A stretch of DNA of 64,000 nt from Janthinobacterium sp. PAMC25594 (GTDB taxonomy: Bacteria > Pseudomonadota > Gammaproteobacteria > Burkholderiales > Burkholderiaceae_D), in assembly GCF_019443505.1 (NCBI RefSeq), contig NZ_CP080377.1, positions 6,138,001 through 6,202,000 on the forward strand, read 5' to 3'. Below are positions 45,745 through 56,160 of this stretch, in pieces (position 1 is the stretch's first letter; each line of letters opens with the position of its first letter). The notes under the pieces are model-generated. The model was not told where the DNA came from. It saw only the letters and a program-made list of their open reading frames with translations, and ran no database searches. The position numbers and the translations under genes are program-made.

Positions 45745-48297
45745 ATGAACCATCCCTTGAAGATCGTCGTCCTCGGCCATGGCATGGTCGGGCACAAATT
45801 CCTCGAACGCCTGTCCCTGGAAAACGCGCCGCACCTGCACGTCACAGTCTTGTGCGAAGAACCGCGCCCCGCCTACGATCGCGTGCACCTGTCCGAATTT
45901 TTCAACGGCAAATCGGCCGAGGATCTCTCCCTGGTGGCGCCCGGCTTCTTCGACAAGGGCAACGTCGTCCTGAAACTGAATGCGCGGGCCGTGTCCATCG
46001 ACCGCGGGGCGAAAACCGTCACGGCCAGCACGGGCGAAGTGCTGGCCTATGACAAACTGGTGTTCGCCACCGGCTCGACGCCGTTCGTGCCGCCGCTGCC
46101 GGGCAAAGAGCGCGATGGCTGCTTCGTCTACCGCACCATCGAAGACCTGGAAGCCATGCTGGCCTGGGGCGCCAAGTCCACCACGGGCGTGGTGATCGGC
46201 GGCGGGCTGCTGGGCCTCGAATGCGCGAAGGCCTTGCGCGATTTGCAGCTCGACACCCACGTGGTGGAATTCGCGCCGCGCCTGATGGCGGTGCAGGTCG
46301 ATGAGGGCGGCGCGCGCGTCCTGCGCCGCAAGATCGAGGAACTGGGCGTGACCGTGCACACGCAAAAGAACACCCTGGCCATCGTCGACGGTGTAGCGGC
46401 CACGCACCGCATGCAGTTCGCTGACGGCAGCCACCTGGAAGCGGACATGATCGTCTTCTCGGCCGGCATCCGCCCCCGTGACGAACTGGCGCGCGCCTGC
46501 GGCCTGGACGTGGGGCCGCGCGGCGGCATCGCCATCGACGACCGCTGCCTCACCTCCGACCCCGACATTTATGCCATCGGCGAATGCGCGCTGTGGGGTG
46601 GCCTGGTGTTCGGCCTGGTGGCACCCGGCTACGAGATGGCGCGCATCGCGGCCCGCCACCTGTTGCAGGAAGAGGGCGAAGCCTCGTTCAAGGGCGCCGA
46701 CATGAGCACCAAGCTCAAACTGATGGGCGTGGATGTGGCCAGCCTGGGCGACCCGCACGGCAATGCGCCGGGCAGCCGCTCCTATCAGTTCATGGACGAG
46801 CGCAAGCAGATCTACAAGAAGATCGTCGTCTCCGATTGCGGCAAATACCTGCTGGGCGGCGTGATGGTGGGCGACGCCAGCGAATACGGCACGCTCTTGC
46901 AGATGATGCTCAATAAAATCGAGCTGCCGGCATCCCCCGAGTTCCTGATCCTGCCGCAGGCGGACGGCCAGCAAAAGGTGGGCCTGGGCGTCGATGCCTT
47001 GCCCGAGTCGGCGCAAATCTGCTCGTGCAACGACGTCTCGAAAGGCGCGCTGTGCGCCGCCGTGGCCGAGGGCGCGACGACGATAGGCGCGCTCAAAAGC
47101 TGCACCAAGGCGGGCACCGCCTGCGGCGGCTGCGTGTCGCTGGTGACGCAGATCATGAAGGCGGAAATGCAGAAGCAGGGCCTGATGGTGAACAACCACG
47201 TGTGCGAGCACTTTGCGTACTCGCGCCAGGAGCTGCACCATCTGGTACGTGTCGGTAAAATCCGCAGCTTCGCAGAACTGCTGGCGGCGCATGGCCAGGG
47301 CCTGGGCTGTGATGTGTGCAAGCCCGTGGCGGCGAATATCCTCGCCTCGTGCTGGAACGATTTCGTGCTGTCGCCCGTGCACGCCAGCCTGCAGGACAGT
47401 AACGATTATTTTCTCGGCAATATCCAGAAGGATGGCACGTACTCGGTGGTGCCGCGCATGCCGGGCGGCGAAGTGACGGCCGACGGTTTGATCGCCGTCG
47501 GTACGGTGGCGAAAAAATACGGGCTATATACGAAGATCACGGGCGGCCAGCGGGTCGACCTGTTCGGCGCCCGCGTCGAGCAGTTGCCCGCCATCTGGGA
47601 AGAGCTGATCGCGGCCGGCTTCGAGTCGGGCCACGCCTACGGCAAGTCGCTGCGCACGGTCAAATCGTGCGTCGGCTCCACCTGGTGCCGCTACGGCGTG
47701 GCTGACAGCGTGGGTTTCGCCATTCAACTGGAAAACCGCTACAAGGGCTTGCGCACGCCGCACAAGATCAAGTTCGGCGTCTCCGGCTGCACGCGCGAAT
47801 GCGCCGAGGCGCAGGGCAAGGACATCGGCCTGATCGCCACGGAAAAGGGCTGGAATTTGTACGTGTGCGGCAATGGCGGCATGAAGCCGCGCCATGCGGA
47901 ACTGATCGCATCGGACCTTGATGAAGCCACCCTGGTGCGCTACGTCGACCGCTTCCTGATGTTTTATGTGCGCACGGCCGACCGCCTGCAGCGCACCAGC
48001 GTGTGGCGCGACAACCTGGAAGGGGGCCTCGATTACCTCAAGCGCGTCATCATCGACGACAGCCTGGGCCTGGGCGCCGAGCTGGAAGCGGACATGCAGC
48101 ACGTGGTCGACACCTATGCCTGCGAGTGGAAGGAAGCCGTCTCCAACCCCGCCGTGCGCCAGCGCTTCCGCCACTTCGTCAACAGCGAGAAGAACGATGA
48201 AAACGTGGTGTTCGTGGAAGAGCGGGGCCAGATCCGGCCCGCCACGCCGATTGAACGCCGCAGCAGCGTGATCCCCATCCTTGCCGTGGAGGCTTGA
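45745..48297 (+). CDS. nirB: Nitrite reductase [NAD(P)H] large subunit
   Basis: This 850-aa protein, the usual NirB length, reduces nitrite to ammonium in the cytoplasm. An N-terminal FAD domain (VVLGHGMVGHKFLERL), an NAD-binding GGGLLGLECAKAL near residue 155 and a BFD-type [2Fe-2S] segment come first (CSCNDVSKGALCAAV and TAGTACGGC-like, about 430-480). The siroheme/[4Fe-4S] domain has ligands in SCVGSTWCRYG and SGCTRECAEAQGKD. It begins ten bases after the narK stop with GGAG upstream. Confidence 0.96.
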   Translation: MNHPLKIVVLGHGMVGHKFLERLSLENAPHLHVTVLCEEPRPAYDRVHLSEFFNGKSAEDLSLVAPGFFDKGNVVLKLNARAVSIDRGAKTVTASTGEVLAYDKLVFATGSTPFVPPLPGKERDGCFVYRTIEDLEAMLAWGAKSTTGVVIGGGLLGLECAKALRDLQLDTHVVEFAPRLMAVQVDEGGARVLRRKIEELGVTVHTQKNTLAIVDGVAATHRMQFADGSHLEADMIVFSAGIRPRDELARACGLDVGPRGGIAIDDRCLTSDPDIYAIGECALWGGLVFGLVAPGYEMARIAARHLLQEEGEASFKGADMSTKLKLMGVDVASLGDPHGNAPGSRSYQFMDERKQIYKKIVVSDCGKYLLGGVMVGDASEYGTLLQMMLNKIELPASPEFLILPQADGQQKVGLGVDALPESAQICSCNDVSKGALCAAVAEGATTIGALKSCTKAGTACGGCVSLVTQIMKAEMQKQGLMVNNHVCEHFAYSRQELHHLVRVGKIRSFAELLAAHGQGLGCDVCKPVAANILASCWNDFVLSPVHASLQDSNDYFLGNIQKDGTYSVVPRMPGGEVTADGLIAVGTVAKKYGLYTKITGGQRVDLFGARVEQLPAIWEELIAAGFESGHAYGKSLRTVKSCVGSTWCRYGVADSVGFAIQLENRYKGLRTPHKIKFGVSGCTRECAEAQGKDIGLIATEKGWNLYVCGNGGMKPRHAELIASDLDEATLVRYVDRFLMFYVRTADRLQRTSVWRDNLEGGLDYLKRVIIDDSLGLGAELEADMQHVVDTYACEWKEAVSNPAVRQRFRHFVNSEKNDENVVFVEERGQIRPATPIERRSSVIPILAVEA

Positions 48298-48300
48298 GCC

Positions 48301-48663
48301 ATGAATGCGATGAATGAACTGTCCGGCACCAGCGCCGACAACTGGGTCGCCATCTGCCCCTTGACCGACATCGTGCCCGACACGGGCGTGTGCGCGCTGC
48401 TGCAGGGGCGCCACGTGGCCGTGTTCCGCGTCGGCGATGCCGCGCCGCGCGTGTACGCCATCGACAATGTCGACCCGAACGCGGGTGCTTCCGTGCTGTC
48501 GCGGGGCCTGGTGGGCAGCATCGGCGAGCGCGTCGTGGTGGCGTCGCCGATTTACAAGCAGCATTTCGACCTGGCCAGCGGCGAGTGCATCGAGGCGCCC
48601 GAGCATTCGGTCGCCGCCTGGCCGACACGCGTGCTTGACGGCCTGGTCTGGGTGGCCATATGA
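48301..48663 (+). CDS. nirD: Nitrite reductase small subunit
   Basis: This 120-aa Rieske-fold protein of the NirD type has the YAIDNVDPNAGASVLSRGLV and SPIYKQHFDLASGECIEAPE stretches. The two CxH pairs that would bind a Rieske cluster are absent, as is normal for NirD. It starts three bases after nirB and overlaps the next gene by four bases. Confidence 0.94.
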   Translation: MNAMNELSGTSADNWVAICPLTDIVPDTGVCALLQGRHVAVFRVGDAAPRVYAIDNVDPNAGASVLSRGLVGSIGERVVVASPIYKQHFDLASGECIEAPEHSVAAWPTRVLDGLVWVAI

Positions 48664-49886
48664 ACACCGCCGCACGGCCGTCTTTAGTCGTGGTCGGCAA
48701 TGGCATGGCCGGCATGCGCACGGTCGAGGAGTTGCTGAAACTGGCGCCCGACCTGTACGACATCACCGTCTTCGGCGCCGAACCGCACGGCAATTACAAC
48801 CGCATTTTGCTGTCGCCCGTGCTGGCCGGCGAAAAGACGGTGGACGACATCATGCTGCACACGCGCCACTGGTATGCGCAAAACGGCATCACCTTGCACG
48901 CGGGCGACCCCGTGGTGCGCATCGACCGCCAGGCGCGAAAGGTGGTGGCGCGGTCCGGCATCGAGGTGCGCTATGACCGCTTGCTGCTGGCAACGGGTTC
49001 GACGCCGTTCATCGTGCCCGTGCCGGGCCACGCGCTGCCCGGCGTGATCGGTTTTCGCGATATCGCCGACGTCGACACCATGCTGCAGGCGGCGCGCACG
49101 CACCGCCACGCGGTCGTCATCGGCGGCGGCTTGCTCGGGCTGGAAGCGGCCAACGGCCTGCAGCGCCAGGGCATGGATGTGACGGTGGTGCACATGAGCG
49201 GCGCCCTGATGAACCAGCAGCTGGACGCACCCGCATCGATGCTGCTGAAAACGGCGCTGGAAGCGCGCGGCCTGCGGTTTTTGATGCAGGCGCAAACGGC
49301 GGAAATCCTCGGCACCGACCGGGTGCAGGGCGTGCGCTTTTCCGATGGTACGTCGATCCCGGCCGACCTGGTGGTGATGACGGCCGGCGTGCGCCCGAAC
49401 ATCGCGCTGGCGCAAGCGGCCGGCCTGCACTGTGAACGGGCCATCGTCGTCGACGATTGCCTGCAAAGCTATGACCCGCGCGTGTATGCCGTGGGCGAAT
49501 GCGTGCAGCACCGGCGCGCCACCTTCGGCCTGGTGGCGCCCATCTGGGAGCAGGCGCGCGTGTGCGGCGCCCACCTGGCCGGCGCCGGCCACCGGCGCTA
49601 TGTGCAGCAGGCCAGCGCCACCAAACTGAAAGTGACGGGCATCGACCTGTACTCGGCCGGCGACATCCTCGGCGGCGAGGGCAGCGAAGACCTGGTGCTG
49701 CGCGATCCGCGCCGCGGTGTCTACAAGCGCCTGGTGGTGCAGGGCAGCCGCCTGGTGGGCGCCGTACTGTATGGCGAGGTGCAGGACGGTCCCTGGTATT
49801 TCGACCTGATCCAGCAGCGCCGCGACATCAGCGCGCTGCGCTCCCATTTATTGTTTGGCCAGGCCCTGTGCGGCCAGGCCGCCTGA
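48660..49886 (+). CDS. FAD-dependent NAD(P)H oxidoreductase of nitrate assimilation
   Basis: This 408-aa protein is homologous to the N-terminal half of NirB and to rubredoxin reductases: FAD site VVGNGMAGMRTVEELL, second dinucleotide site IGGGLLGLEAANGL near 158, and LATGSTPFIVPVPGH. It lacks the Fe-S and siroheme domains. In related operons such a protein passes electrons from NAD(P)H to the NasA nitrate reductase; this is inferred from position. It overlaps the nirD stop by four bases (ATGA), and nasA starts 11 bases later. Confidence 0.85.
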   Translation: MNTAARPSLVVVGNGMAGMRTVEELLKLAPDLYDITVFGAEPHGNYNRILLSPVLAGEKTVDDIMLHTRHWYAQNGITLHAGDPVVRIDRQARKVVARSGIEVRYDRLLLATGSTPFIVPVPGHALPGVIGFRDIADVDTMLQAARTHRHAVVIGGGLLGLEAANGLQRQGMDVTVVHMSGALMNQQLDAPASMLLKTALEARGLRFLMQAQTAEILGTDRVQGVRFSDGTSIPADLVVMTAGVRPNIALAQAAGLHCERAIVVDDCLQSYDPRVYAVGECVQHRRATFGLVAPIWEQARVCGAHLAGAGHRRYVQQASATKLKVTGIDLYSAGDILGGEGSEDLVLRDPRRGVYKRLVVQGSRLVGAVLYGEVQDGPWYFDLIQQRRDISALRSHLLFGQALCGQAA

Positions 49887-49897
49887 CAGGACATCTC

Positions 49898-52567
49898 ATG
49901 ACAATCCGCACGCCCGTAAAAACCACTTGCCCGTACTGCGGCGTCGGCTGCGGCGTGGAAGCGACACGCCTGCCCGATGGCGCCATCCGCATCGCCGGAG
50001 ACGCCAGCCACCCCGCCAACCTGGGGCGCCTGTGCGTGAAAGGCTCGGCCCTGGGCGACACGCTGGACCTGGAGAACCGTTTGCTGCAGCCGCAAGTGCG
50101 CGTCGACGGCGTCTTGCAGCCAGCTTCCTGGGATGCAGCGCTGGACCGGGTGGCCGGCGGCTTGCGCGCCATCATCGATGAACACGGGCCCGACGCCGTC
50201 GCCCTGTACGTGTCGGGCCAGTTGCTGACGGAAGATTATTACGTGGCCAACAAGTTCATGAAAGGCTATGTGGGCAGCGCGAATATCGACACCAATTCGC
50301 GCCTGTGCATGTCGTCGGCCGTGGCGGGACACAAGCGCGCGTTCGGTGAAGACATCGTGCCGGGCTGCTATGAAGACCTGGAGCTGGCCGACATGGTGGT
50401 GCTGGTGGGGTCGAACACGGCCTGGTGCCATCCGATCCTGTTCCAGCGCATCGCCCGCATCCGCGAAAGCCGGCCGGAGATGAAACTGGTGGTGATCGAC
50501 CCGCGCCGCACGGCCACCTGCGAGCTGGCCGATCTGCATTTGCCCGTGAAACCGGGCACCGACGTGTGGCTGTTCAACGGCTTGCTGTGCTACCTGGCGC
50601 AGGAAGGCGTGATCGACGATGCGTTCGTCACGCGCCACAGCTCGGGACTGGATGCGGCGCTGGCGGCCGCGCATATGGATTGCGGCGACCCGCTGCAGGT
50701 GGCGCGCATCTGCAAGGTCGACCCGCACGCCCTGCTGGCGTTTTACCAGGCGTTTGCCGCCACGCGCAAGGTCGTCACGGCCTTTTCGCAGGGCGTGAAC
50801 CAGTCGTCGAGCGGCACGGACAAGGTCAACAGCATCATCAACTGCCACCTGGCGACGGGGCGCATCGGCCAGCCCGGCATGGGGCCGTTTTCGCTGACGG
50901 GCCAGCCGAACGCCATGGGCGGGCGCGAAGTGGGCGGCCTGGCCAACATGCTGGCGGCGCACCTGGAACTGGATAATCCGCTGCACCGCGACACGGTGCA
51001 AACCTTCTGGGACTCGCCGCGCATGGCGAACAAGCCGGGCCTGAAAGCGGTGGAACTGTTCCACGCGATCGAAGCGGGCAAGGTCAAAGCCGTGTGGATC
51101 ATTGCCACCAATCCGCTGGTGAGCATGCCGGACGCGGACCAGGTGCGCCGCGCGCTGGCCAAGTGCGAGCTGGTGGTGGTGTCGGACATCAGCGCCGAAT
51201 CGGACACGAACGCGCATGCCGACGTGCTGCTGCCCGCGCTGGGCTGGGGCGAGAAGGATGGCACGGTGACCAATTCGGAACGCCGCATCTCGCGCCAGCG
51301 CGCCTTCCTGCCGGTGCCCGGCGAGGCGCGCGCCGACTGGCAGGTGCTGTGCGAGGTGGCCACGCGCATGGGCTATGCCGGCTTCGATTTCACCTCGCCG
51401 CAAACGATTTTTGCCGAACACGCGCGCCTGTCCACCTTCCGCAACGGGGCGGAAACGGCGCGCCTGTTCAACCTGGCGGGCCTGGACAAGCTGGATGCGG
51501 CGCAATACGACGCGCTGGCGCCGCAGCAGTGGCCGCAGGGCAGGGCGCGCCTGTTCGGCGACGGCCGCTTCGCCTATGCGGACGGGCGCGCGCGCTTCGT
51601 GCCCACGCCGCCGCGCGCGCCGCGCAATGCTCCCGACGCAGAGTATCCGCTGATCCTGAACACGGGCCGGGTGCGCGACCAGTGGCATACGATGACGCGC
51701 ACGGGCAAGGCGGCGAAATTGTCCGGTCACGTCGCCGAAGCGTTCATCGACCTCCATCCGCAGGATGCGCTGCTGTACAGCGTGCGCGAAGGCGAGCTGG
51801 CGCGCATTTCCAGCGCCTGGGGCGCGATGGTGGCGCGCGTCGTGCATGGCGGCGGCATCGCGCGCGGCCAGGTCTTCGTGCCGATTCACTGGAGCGACGC
51901 GAATGCCTCCGACGCGCGCGTGGGCGCCGTCGTCAACCCGGTCGTCGATCCCGTCTCGGGAGAACCCGAATTCAAGCACACCCCTGTGCGCATCGAGCAG
52001 TTCCGCGTGCACTGGCATGCGTTTGTGCTGAGCCGCACATCCTTGAACCTGGACGGCGTGGCGCACTGGACGCGCATCCAGGGCGAGCAATTCCTGCGCT
52101 ATGAACTGGCGGGCCGCCAGCGCATCGGGGACCTGGGCGGCTGGGCGCGCGCGCTGCTCGGCGTCACGGACGACAAGGCCGACTGGCTCGATTACGCGGA
52201 CGCCAGCGCCGGCGTGTACCGCGCCGTGCATCTGGATGAAGGGTGCATCGCGCAATGCGTGTACGTCTCGCCGCGTCCCGACCTGCCGTCGCGCAGCTGG
52301 CTGGCGGGCCTGTTTGCGCACGCGCAAATGGATGCGGCGGACCGCGCCGGCGTGCTGCTGGGCCAGCCCATCGGCAAGGGCGTCGACGCCGGTCCCACCG
52401 TGTGCTCGTGCTTTGGCGTGGGACGCAACACCATCTGCGCCGCCATCGTGGAGCAGGAGCTGACGACGACGGCGCAGGTGACGGCCTGCGTCAAGGCGGG
52501 TGGCAATTGCGGTTCCTGCGTGCCCGAGATACGACAGTTGCTGCTTGAGGCGCGCAGCGCGGCCTGA
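49898..52567 (+). CDS. nasA: Assimilatory nitrate reductase, molybdopterin catalytic subunit
   Basis: This 889-aa cytoplasmic enzyme reduces nitrate to nitrite. The [4Fe-4S] site is CPYCGVGCGVE near residue 11 with the fourth Cys in GRLCVKGSA. The molybdopterin domains contain NIDTNSRLCMSSAV, CHPILFQRIARIRESRPEM and FSLTGQPNAMGGREVGG, and the dinucleotide-binding C-terminal part has LNTGRVRDQWHTMTRTGK. The last 70 residues are a BFD-like [2Fe-2S] domain (CSCFGVGRNTIC and KAGGNCGSC). This domain layout matches NasA/NasC. ATG 49898 follows GACAGGACATCTC. Confidence 0.95.
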   Translation: MTIRTPVKTTCPYCGVGCGVEATRLPDGAIRIAGDASHPANLGRLCVKGSALGDTLDLENRLLQPQVRVDGVLQPASWDAALDRVAGGLRAIIDEHGPDAVALYVSGQLLTEDYYVANKFMKGYVGSANIDTNSRLCMSSAVAGHKRAFGEDIVPGCYEDLELADMVVLVGSNTAWCHPILFQRIARIRESRPEMKLVVIDPRRTATCELADLHLPVKPGTDVWLFNGLLCYLAQEGVIDDAFVTRHSSGLDAALAAAHMDCGDPLQVARICKVDPHALLAFYQAFAATRKVVTAFSQGVNQSSSGTDKVNSIINCHLATGRIGQPGMGPFSLTGQPNAMGGREVGGLANMLAAHLELDNPLHRDTVQTFWDSPRMANKPGLKAVELFHAIEAGKVKAVWIIATNPLVSMPDADQVRRALAKCELVVVSDISAESDTNAHADVLLPALGWGEKDGTVTNSERRISRQRAFLPVPGEARADWQVLCEVATRMGYAGFDFTSPQTIFAEHARLSTFRNGAETARLFNLAGLDKLDAAQYDALAPQQWPQGRARLFGDGRFAYADGRARFVPTPPRAPRNAPDAEYPLILNTGRVRDQWHTMTRTGKAAKLSGHVAEAFIDLHPQDALLYSVREGELARISSAWGAMVARVVHGGGIARGQVFVPIHWSDANASDARVGAVVNPVVDPVSGEPEFKHTPVRIEQFRVHWHAFVLSRTSLNLDGVAHWTRIQGEQFLRYELAGRQRIGDLGGWARALLGVTDDKADWLDYADASAGVYRAVHLDEGCIAQCVYVSPRPDLPSRSWLAGLFAHAQMDAADRAGVLLGQPIGKGVDAGPTVCSCFGVGRNTICAAIVEQELTTTAQVTACVKAGGNCGSCVPEIRQLLLEARSAA

Positions 52568-52593
52568 TAATCTGTCCTTTCCGGCACGGCTTT

Positions 52594-52615
52594 GTTATAT
52601 TGCCAGCTCTATAAC
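52594..52615. promoter_or_regulatory. Inverted repeat upstream of cysC
   Basis: GTTATA-N10-TATAAC lies 15 bases before the cysC start and includes a -10-like TTATAT. It may be an operator giving cysC its own control, but it may also be chance. Confidence 0.3.
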
Positions 52616-52629
52616 AGAGAGGCAGTGTG

Positions 52630-53160
52630 ATGACAGCAGCACAACACCCCACGGTCTGGCTGACGGGCTTGAGCGGCGCCGGCAAGACCAGCATCGCGCT
52701 GGCGCTGGCGCAAGCGCTGAAGGCGCAGGGCCGCGCCGTGGCGCTGCTCGACGGCGACCAGCTGCGCCATGGCCTGAACCGCGACCTGGGTTTTACGCCG
52801 CAAGACCGGCATGAAAACATCCGCCGCACGGCCGAAGTGGCGCGCCTGATGAACGGGGCGGGCTTGACCGTCATCGCCGCCTTCATTTCGCCGTACCGCG
52901 CCGACCGCGCCATGGCCGCCGACATCATCGGCGCGGCGTATTTCATCGAAGTCCATGTCAGCACGCCGCTGGCCGTGTGCGAGGCGCGCGATCCGAAAGG
53001 CCTGTATGCGCAGGCGCGCGCGGGGCAGATCGGGCAATTCACGGGCGTTTCCGCGCCTTACGAGGCGCCGCTGGCGGCCGCGCTGACCCTGGACGCGGGC
53101 ACCCTGGCGCTGGACGAGTCGGTTGAGCGCATCTGCCGGCACCTGCGGCAGCGGCCATGA
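52630..53160 (+). CDS. cysC: Adenylyl-sulfate kinase
   Basis: This 176-aa APS kinase makes PAPS from APS and ATP. Walker A is [24 protein letters not shown] and [15 protein letters not shown] are the family's substrate-binding stretch, with FISPYRADR and [13 protein letters not shown] as the second APS contact. CysD, CysN and CysH are not adjacent, so this is an orphan copy at the end of the nitrate cluster. ATG 52630 has AGAGAGGCA before it; a GTG directly upstream is also in frame. Its stop overlaps the cyclase start (ATGA). Confidence 0.93.
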   Translation: MTAAQHPTVWLTGLSGAGKTSIALALAQALKAQGRAVALLDGDQLRHGLNRDLGFTPQDRHENIRRTAEVARLMNGAGLTVIAAFISPYRADRAMAADIIGAAYFIEVHVSTPLAVCEARDPKGLYAQARAGQIGQFTGVSAPYEAPLAAALTLDAGTLALDESVERICRHLRQRP

Positions 53161-55160
53161 CGACCTGGCGCAAACGCTTGCGCCGCCGCTTGCCCGCCAG
53201 CCTGAAGGCGCGCATGAGCGTGGTCGTCTTCCTGCTCGTGCTGGCGGCCGTCGCCTCGCTGGCGCTGGCCACCCTGAGCGTGGCCGAGCGCGGCATGCGC
53301 GACGTGACGGGACGCCAGCAGTATGTATCGCTGGCCAGCGCCGCCGTTTTCATCGATGAAGAACTCGACGCCAGGCGCAATGTGCTGCGCGCCATCGCCG
53401 ACAGCCTGGCGGCCAGCGGCGCGCACGATGGCGCCGGCCTGCAGCGCTTCCTGGCTGCGCAAACGGTGCTGGGCAAGGAGTTTTATACGGCCGGCGTGGT
53501 GGCCGCCGATGGCTCCCTGCTGGCCAGCGTGGGCCCCTTCAAGCCGCAGGCGGGGATGAACCTGACAGGCCGCCCGTATTTCGACCAGACGCTGGCGACC
53601 CGGCGTTCGGTGATTTCCGCGCCGCTTAACGGCAGCATTTCCGGCATGCCCATCGTGGTGGTGACGCAGCCCGTGTTCGACGCGCAGGGCGCCGTGCGTT
53701 ATGTGCTGGCGGCCAGCGTGAACCTGCGCCAGCCCGATTTCCTGGGGCGCCTGGGCGCGCTCAGGCCGGGCCCGGGCGGCTATCTGTACATCATGACGAA
53801 TGAAGGCGTCATCGTCGAGCATCCCGACAAGTCGCGCATCATGCAGCATATCGACGCGCATGGCCCCATCAGCGAACCGACGCGGCGCGCCATGCAGGGC
53901 TTCGAGGGCTGGCTCACGGGCACCACCACGCAAGGCGTCGATGCCTTGTTCGCCTACCACCGCATTGCCGCCACGGGCTGGATACTGGCGTCCGTCTATC
54001 CCATGAGCGACGCGTTCGCGCCACTGCACGCCATCCGCAGCAAGATCCTGCTGGCCGCCGTGTTGCTGGCGGTGCTGGCGGGACTGGCCGGCTGGCGCGT
54101 GGTGCTGCGCCTGTTGCAGCCTTTGGAGCGCATGCGTCGCCAGGTGCACCAGATCCGCCGCCAGCGCCTGGGTATCGAGGCGCTGCAGATCGAGCGGCGC
54201 GATGAAATCGGCGACTTGAGCCGCGATTTCTACTCGCTGGTGGCCGAGCGCGAAATCGCCGAGGCGCAGACGCGCGACAGCGAACGGCGCCTGAAGCTGC
54301 TGACGGACCATGTCCCTGTGGTGATCGTCTACATCGACCGCGAGCATCGCTACCAGTTCATCAACGCCACGTTTGAAAAATGGTTCGGCCGGTCGCGCAA
54401 GGAAAGCATGATGCAGTCGATACGCGACGTGCTGGGCGAAGAAGCGTATCAATTGCGCGAAGCCTACCTGCGGCGCGCCTTCTCGGGCGAGGAGGTCGAA
54501 TATGAATTCACCATCGACGGCGAGGGGGAGGCGGGCCGGCGTGCCTTCCAGACCAGCTATGTGCCCGATGTGGGCGAGAGCGGCGCGGTGGAAGGCGTGT
54601 ATGGCCTGGTCCACGAAATCACCAAGACCAAGGCGGTGCATACGGCGCTGCAGTTTGCCGCCGCCACCGACACGCTGACGGGCATCGCCAACCGGCGCCG
54701 CTTCGACGAACAGCTGGCGCAAAGCATGCAGCGCACGCGGGCTGCGCGCGCGCCGATGGCGCTGGCCTATCTCGATATCGACCGTTTCAAGGCCATCAAC
54801 GACAGCCTGGGACACAAAACGGGCGACGAGGTGCTGAAGGAATTCGCCGCGCGCCTGGTGCGCAGCGTGCGCGCCAGCGACATGGTGGCACGCCTGGCCG
54901 GCGATGAATTCGTGATCATTTTCGAAGGCGTGAACAGCGCGGCAGAAGTGGGCCAGATCGGCGCAAAGATCATTGACGCCATCCGCCAGCCGTTTGAGCT
55001 GGCCGGCGGCCCGCTGCCGGTGACGACCAGCGTCGGCATCGCCATCTTCCGCGAAGGCGCGCTGACGCCGGCGCAGCTGCTGGACCTGGCCGACCAGGCC
55101 CTGTATGCCGCCAAGGGGCAGGGCCGCGATGGCGTGGCGCTGCTTGAGGCTGCGCCGTAG
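53157..55160 (+). CDS. Membrane diguanylate cyclase with dCache, HAMP-like and PAS domains
   Basis: This 667-aa protein has two membrane helices (about 20-45 and 295-320) bracketing a periplasmic dCache-like sensor. A HAMP-like segment follows ([20 protein letters not shown]), then a PAS domain (about 375-490) and a GGDEF domain. The signature is AGDEF at 581-585 (an active-type variant of GGDEF), and the inhibitory RxxD is RASD at 572-575 with the correct five-residue spacing. It should make c-di-GMP with feedback inhibition. It overlaps cysC by four bases. Confidence 0.9.
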   Translation: MTTWRKRLRRRLPASLKARMSVVVFLLVLAAVASLALATLSVAERGMRDVTGRQQYVSLASAAVFIDEELDARRNVLRAIADSLAASGAHDGAGLQRFLAAQTVLGKEFYTAGVVAADGSLLASVGPFKPQAGMNLTGRPYFDQTLATRRSVISAPLNGSISGMPIVVVTQPVFDAQGAVRYVLAASVNLRQPDFLGRLGALRPGPGGYLYIMTNEGVIVEHPDKSRIMQHIDAHGPISEPTRRAMQGFEGWLTGTTTQGVDALFAYHRIAATGWILASVYPMSDAFAPLHAIRSKILLAAVLLAVLAGLAGWRVVLRLLQPLERMRRQVHQIRRQRLGIEALQIERRDEIGDLSRDFYSLVAEREIAEAQTRDSERRLKLLTDHVPVVIVYIDREHRYQFINATFEKWFGRSRKESMMQSIRDVLGEEAYQLREAYLRRAFSGEEVEYEFTIDGEGEAGRRAFQTSYVPDVGESGAVEGVYGLVHEITKTKAVHTALQFAAATDTLTGIANRRRFDEQLAQSMQRTRAARAPMALAYLDIDRFKAINDSLGHKTGDEVLKEFAARLVRSVRASDMVARLAGDEFVIIFEGVNSAAEVGQIGAKIIDAIRQPFELAGGPLPVTTSVGIAIFREGALTPAQLLDLADQALYAAKGQGRDGVALLEAAP

Positions 55161-55163
55161 CTA

Positions 55164-56081
55164 TTACAGAGTGGCAGTCCAGTGGTCGAGCTGCCGCGTG
55201 GTGGCCGTGACGCCGCCGCAGACGATGACCAGCACATTGCGATAAGGCGCCAGTTCCGGCACCTTGCCGTAGACGGCGGCCAGCGCCGCGCCGCAGGCCG
55301 GCTCCACCACCAGGCGCTGGTCGCCAATGAAGCGCTGGCAGGCATCGACGGCGGCCTTGTCCGACACCACCACGCTGTGCAGCAGGCGCGTCTGGCTGAT
55401 GGCGTAGGCTTGCGCGCACACCTGGCGCGCGGCCAGCGAAGTGGCGATGCTGCTCACGGCGGGCAGGGCCACGTGGTCGCGCGCGGCCACGGCGGCGGCC
55501 AGCGAGGCCGCGCCTTCGGTTTCCACGGCCACCAGGGCCACGTCGTCCCAGCCGTTGCGCTGCAAGCCTTCGGCCACGCCGGCCAGCAGGCCGCCGCCGC
55601 CCACCGACAGCACCACCGCGTCCGGTTTCAGGCCAGCGCTGGCCACTTCATCGATCATGCCCGCGTGGCCCTGCCACAGCAGCGGGTCGTCGAACGGATG
55701 CAAAAAAGCGTCTTGCGGCGTGAGCATGGATTGCGCCAGCGCGTTCGCCTCTTGCCAGGCGGCGCCGTGCACGATGACTTCGGCGCCTTCCTGGGCGATC
55801 AGGGCCCTGGCCCGCGCGCTGGTCGTTTCCGGCACCACGACGATGACGGGAATGCCCAGCTGGCGCCCCGCATAGGCGACGGCGATGCCGGCATTGCCGC
55901 CGGAAGAAGAGATGAAACGGCTGGCGCCGCGCCGCGCGTATTCTTCGCAGGCGAGGCCGATGCCGCGGATCTTGAAGGAGCCGGGCGGCTGCAAGGCTTC
56001 GAGCTTGAGCCAGATGGCGCGTTCGCTGTGCAGGCTCAGGGCGCGCGAGTTGAGCAGAGGGGTTTCGATGTGCAGGGCCAT
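55164..56081 (-). CDS. Serine/threonine dehydratase (PLP-dependent)
   Basis: This 305-aa fold-type II PLP enzyme has the lysine that binds PLP in PPGSFKIRGIG, the phosphate-binding SSSGGNAGIAVAYAG and the GGGGLLAGVAEGL loop. Length and motifs fit L-serine or L-threonine dehydratase, which deaminates the amino acid to a 2-oxo acid. No C-terminal regulatory domain is present, so it is the catabolic type. It is convergent with the cyclase gene, three bases away. Confidence 0.87.
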   Translation of the reverse strand: MALHIETPLLNSRALSLHSERAIWLKLEALQPPGSFKIRGIGLACEEYARRGASRFISSSGGNAGIAVAYAGRQLGIPVIVVVPETTSARARALIAQEGAEVIVHGAAWQEANALAQSMLTPQDAFLHPFDDPLLWQGHAGMIDEVASAGLKPDAVVLSVGGGGLLAGVAEGLQRNGWDDVALVAVETEGAASLAAAVAARDHVALPAVSSIATSLAARQVCAQAYAISQTRLLHSVVVSDKAAVDACQRFIGDQRLVVEPACGAALAAVYGKVPELAPYRNVLVIVCGGVTATTRQLDHWTATL

Positions 56082-56160
56082 GCGTGTTCCTGGAAAACGG
56101 TCAGGCCAGCATCATAGCCGAAGCGCCCGTGCCACCATGCCACCCTTGCCGCAAGCCGCC

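Noticed and set aside
49721..52327. An 868-codon open frame on the minus strand
   Set aside because: It is antisense to nasA and the upstream reductase, with no motif of its own.
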